DNA from: Prevotellaceae bacterium
GTDB lineage: Bacteria; Bacteroidota; Bacteroidia; Bacteroidales; Paludibacteraceae
Length of the DNA: 64,000 nucleotides
Assembly: GCA_020636675.1 (NCBI GenBank)
Contig: JACJXK010000002.1
Coordinates: forward strand, 102,921-166,920
Direction: 5' to 3'
The notes below the pieces were generated by a model, which was given only the letters and a program-made list of their open reading frames with translations, ran no database searches and had not been told where the DNA came from. Below, one piece after another: positions 63,337 to 64,000 of this stretch. The translations under genes were made by a program, and so were the position numbers. The first letter of the stretch is position 1. The number at the start of each line of letters is the position of its first letter.

Positions 63337-64000
63337 ATGGAAGTTTACGGAACATTAGTGGCTATTCTTATCGCTGTCGCTATCCTTACTGTAATAGGTA
63401 TATTGACACGATATAGAAAGTGTAAACCAGACCAGATTATGGTCATTTATGGTAAAACTGGGAACAAGGAGAGAAGTGCGCATTTGGTGCATGGAGGTGG
63501 TGCATTTGTTTGGCCGGTCATTCAGGGTATCGAATATTTGTCGCTCCGCCCATTTCAGATCGACTGTTTTTTGAAAGGCGCCATCTCTGCACAAAACATT
63601 CGTGTGAATGTGCCGACAATCATTACGGTGGCTATCTCTACTGATCCTGAAGTGATGCAAAATGCAGCCGAGAGACTGTTGGGCCGTCCTCATGAAGAGA
63701 TTGAAAACGATGTTAAGGATATGGCATATGGTCAGATGCGTGCCATCATCTCCGACATGACGATTGAGGGTCTGAACAATGACCGTGATAAGTTTGTGGA
63801 TATGATCCGCAATAACTTGACGAATGAGTTGAATAAATTAGGTCTTGATATCATCAATGTGAACATCGCGGACATTGTCGATGAAGCGAATTATATCGTT
63901 AACTTAGGTAAGGAGTCTGCTTCGCGTGCTAAAAACCAGGCTGAGGCAAACATTGAAGAGCAGACTAAACTGGGACAGATTAAGGTGGCCGAGCAGGTCA
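63337..64000 (+). CDS. Flotillin/SPFH family protein (3' end outside window)
   Basis: 221 codons are visible from ATG at 63337. An N-terminal membrane helix (about 6-24) is followed by the SPFH domain, with CKPDQIMVIYGK, HLVHGGGAFVWPVIQGIEYLSL and AYGQMRAIISDMTIEGLNNDR. The start of the Ala/Glu-rich flotillin coiled coil (KNQAEANIEEQTKLGQ) reaches the window edge. Flotillins form large assemblies that organise membrane domains. It follows the NfeD-like gene, a pairing known from other bacteria. Confidence 0.92.
   Translation, partial: MEVYGTLVAILIAVAILTVIGILTRYRKCKPDQIMVIYGKTGNKERSAHLVHGGGAFVWPVIQGIEYLSLRPFQIDCFLKGAISAQNIRVNVPTIITVAISTDPEVMQNAAERLLGRPHEEIENDVKDMAYGQMRAIISDMTIEGLNNDRDKFVDMIRNNLTNELNKLGLDIINVNIADIVDEANYIVNLGKESASRAKNQAEANIEEQTKLGQIKVAEQV

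Overview
The window is chromosomal DNA of a member of the Bacteroidota, most likely order Bacteroidales. The evidence is the -33/-7 promoter pattern TTTG-(19-20)-TAnnTTTG in front of several genes, weak Shine-Dalgarno sequences, type IX secretion (T9SS) signals (two CHU_C-type C-termini, a PorP/SprF protein, a GldA ATPase), the combined HisIE and RibF proteins, and an RNase H with a viroplasmin-like N-terminus. The carbohydrate-active enzymes suggest a plant-fibre degrader, for example in a gut or rumen; the habitat is inference.

Layout. 1-6815 (minus strand): three secreted carbohydrate enzymes, namely a CE4 deacetylase/GH8 xylanase-type fusion cut by the window edge, a GH5 mannanase-type lipoprotein and a SASA-type acetylesterase, with no SusC/SusD partner in view. 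7248-12870: rimP-nusA-infB operon, then cvpA. 12910-14397 (minus): a polysaccharide-type flippase. 14659-23502: a 2592-residue surface protein (RCC1-like N-terminus, many Ig-like modules, T9SS type B tail) followed by a PorP/SprF gene. 23632-26679: cysE, birA, aroQ, xerD. 26699-27140: an apparently decayed gene; then tRNA-Phe on the minus strand. 27662-31234: a YgjP-like metallopeptidase and an unrecognised 857-residue exported protein with a very long charged helix. 31385-37753: phospholipid genes cdsA, psd and pssA, then sppA, lpxK and purine nucleoside phosphorylase. 37857-39304: an outer-membrane barrel and a lipoprotein of unknown role. 39550-44094: an ArgE-type deacetylase, RNase H, GldA ATPase, a bacterial expansin with a probable T9SS tail, and argB. 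44330-50055: an antiporter, an acyltransferase, ruvB and two small membrane or secreted proteins. 50130-51566 (minus): a FadL-type porin. 52227-60845: a second giant T9SS type B protein (2872 residues) with a GH8 catalytic head. 61092-64000: ribF, hisIE with a degenerate HisI half, an NfeD-like protein and a flotillin cut by the window edge.

How it fits together. The housekeeping genes are ordinary. The distinctive theme is a cell-surface fibre-attack kit delivered by type IX secretion: two giant multi-module proteins with related C-terminal halves, one carrying a glycosidase; a PorP/SprF partner; a GldA subunit; an expansin that may loosen cellulose; and a separate cluster against xylan and mannan. 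I see no CRISPR array, prophage, insertion sequence or restriction system. The least ordinary items are the giant GH8 surface protein, the RCC1-headed giant with an abrupt internal GC change, the expansin-T9SS fusion, the 857-residue helical protein, and the HisIE lacking the HisI metal ligands.
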